Below, piece by piece: positions 63,459 to 64,000 of a stretch of DNA of 64,000 nucleotides. Under the pieces are notes generated by a model, which was not told the DNA's origin, did not search any database, and saw only the letters and a list, made by a program, of their open reading frames with translations. Source of the stretch: Aphis gossypii (lineage: Eukaryota > Arthropoda > Insecta > Hemiptera > Aphididae); NCBI RefSeq assembly GCF_020184175.1, contig NC_065533.1, positions 8,950,695-9,014,694 on the forward strand, read 5' to 3'. Position numbers and translations under genes: made by a program. Numbering within the stretch: position 1 is the first letter of the stretch; each line of letters opens with the position of its first letter.

Positions 63459-64000
63459 ATGGTAATTTTCAAGACTAGGTAAATCGTATATAATATCTAT
63501 TAAATTAAAAATAATTAAATAATAACACACAAACAAGTCATGTTAAAATACTAACAGACTATTAAATAATATTTTTTAGGTACTTATAGTTTATATTATA
63601 AATTAAATATTGTTATATTACCTGTGGATGATGTCGATAATGTAGTATGTGTGCGCGTGTGAACAGCAAATGATTTAAGCCTGAATTACGCGAAACAACA
63701 ATGGTGCTTGCCCACCAACAACTAAGCATGCACAAAACTAGGTAGGAGTACTTTATTATTAATAGGAGGTATATAGGTAAATTGTTATTGTTGTATTCAA
63801 TCCATTATACTATACGCAGTAGTTAGTCACTACTGGTTACGTTTACAGCTAGTATAGGCATAATATATGTCTCGGGATCGAAGCGCTAATAATATTATAG
63901 TATTATGATATCAAATTACTTCTACTTAGGTAAACGTAACACGATGATTTATAATGCAAAACACATGGTCAAAATCGTATATGATGTTAATCACTCTTCG
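63459..64000. other. No feature recognised
   Basis: AT-rich to mixed DNA with TAGGTA-type words. Exons of the gene at 60139-60244 could lie here or beyond, but none could be supported. Confidence 0.4.

Overview
The window is a piece of an arthropod nuclear genome, very probably an aphid (Aphididae). It is strongly AT-rich. Its three complete genes have many short exons with canonical GT-AG introns and arthropod-type orthologues. The gaps are full of decayed DNA transposons and dispersed repeats, and several protein fragments are of kinds I associate with aphid genomes. There is no bacterial gene organisation. Species assignment is inference.

Layout. (1) 1-15 kb is a transposon and pseudogene graveyard: a TE-derived coding fragment with an in-frame stop, a 5'-truncated non-LTR retrotransposon, a broken tetratricopeptide-repeat gene with a 439-bp tandem duplication, a 502-bp MITE with a near-perfect 8-bp target duplication, an intact DEDDh-exonuclease-like exon, and a MULE transposase pseudogene with three in-frame stops. 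Two inverted copies of a dispersed repeat lie at 9.8-10.3 and 14.2-14.6 kb. (2) 16-30 kb holds the + strand ANKRD50 orthologue: a GC-rich promoter and non-coding first exon, then 16 coding exons for 1311 aa (NTPase module plus about 17 ankyrin repeats). (3) 33.7-40.8 kb holds the - strand dynamin-related protein Drp1 in 12 exons; its reading frame is broken by one missing base in exon 7. ANKRD50 and Drp1 converge. (4) 43.5 kb carries a 254-bp MITE with a perfect 8-bp target duplication. (5) 45.4-51.9 kb holds the + strand mucolipin channel gene (trpml) in 12 exons, 596 aa, with a pogo/Tigger-type MITE in one intron. (6) 54.8-56.1 kb is a complete 1.29-kb Mutator-like element with about 200-bp terminal inverted repeats, an 8-bp target duplication and a decayed transposase C-terminus. 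(7) 56-64 kb is more GC-rich and gene-poor. It contains the last coding exon of a - strand gene (60139-60244) whose other exons I could not place, a cluster of eight copies of a TAATCGCC-core motif, and LTR-like and hAT-like repeat candidates.

The three genes form no operon or pathway. By family knowledge they act in endosomal recycling (ANKRD50), mitochondrial/peroxisomal fission (Drp1) and late endosome/lysosome cation release (mucolipin). Exon borders were set by eye from splice sites and protein continuity. The summed coding lengths are 3936 nt (ANKRD50) and 1791 nt (trpml), both divisible by three; Drp1 sums to 2111 nt, one short of a multiple of three.
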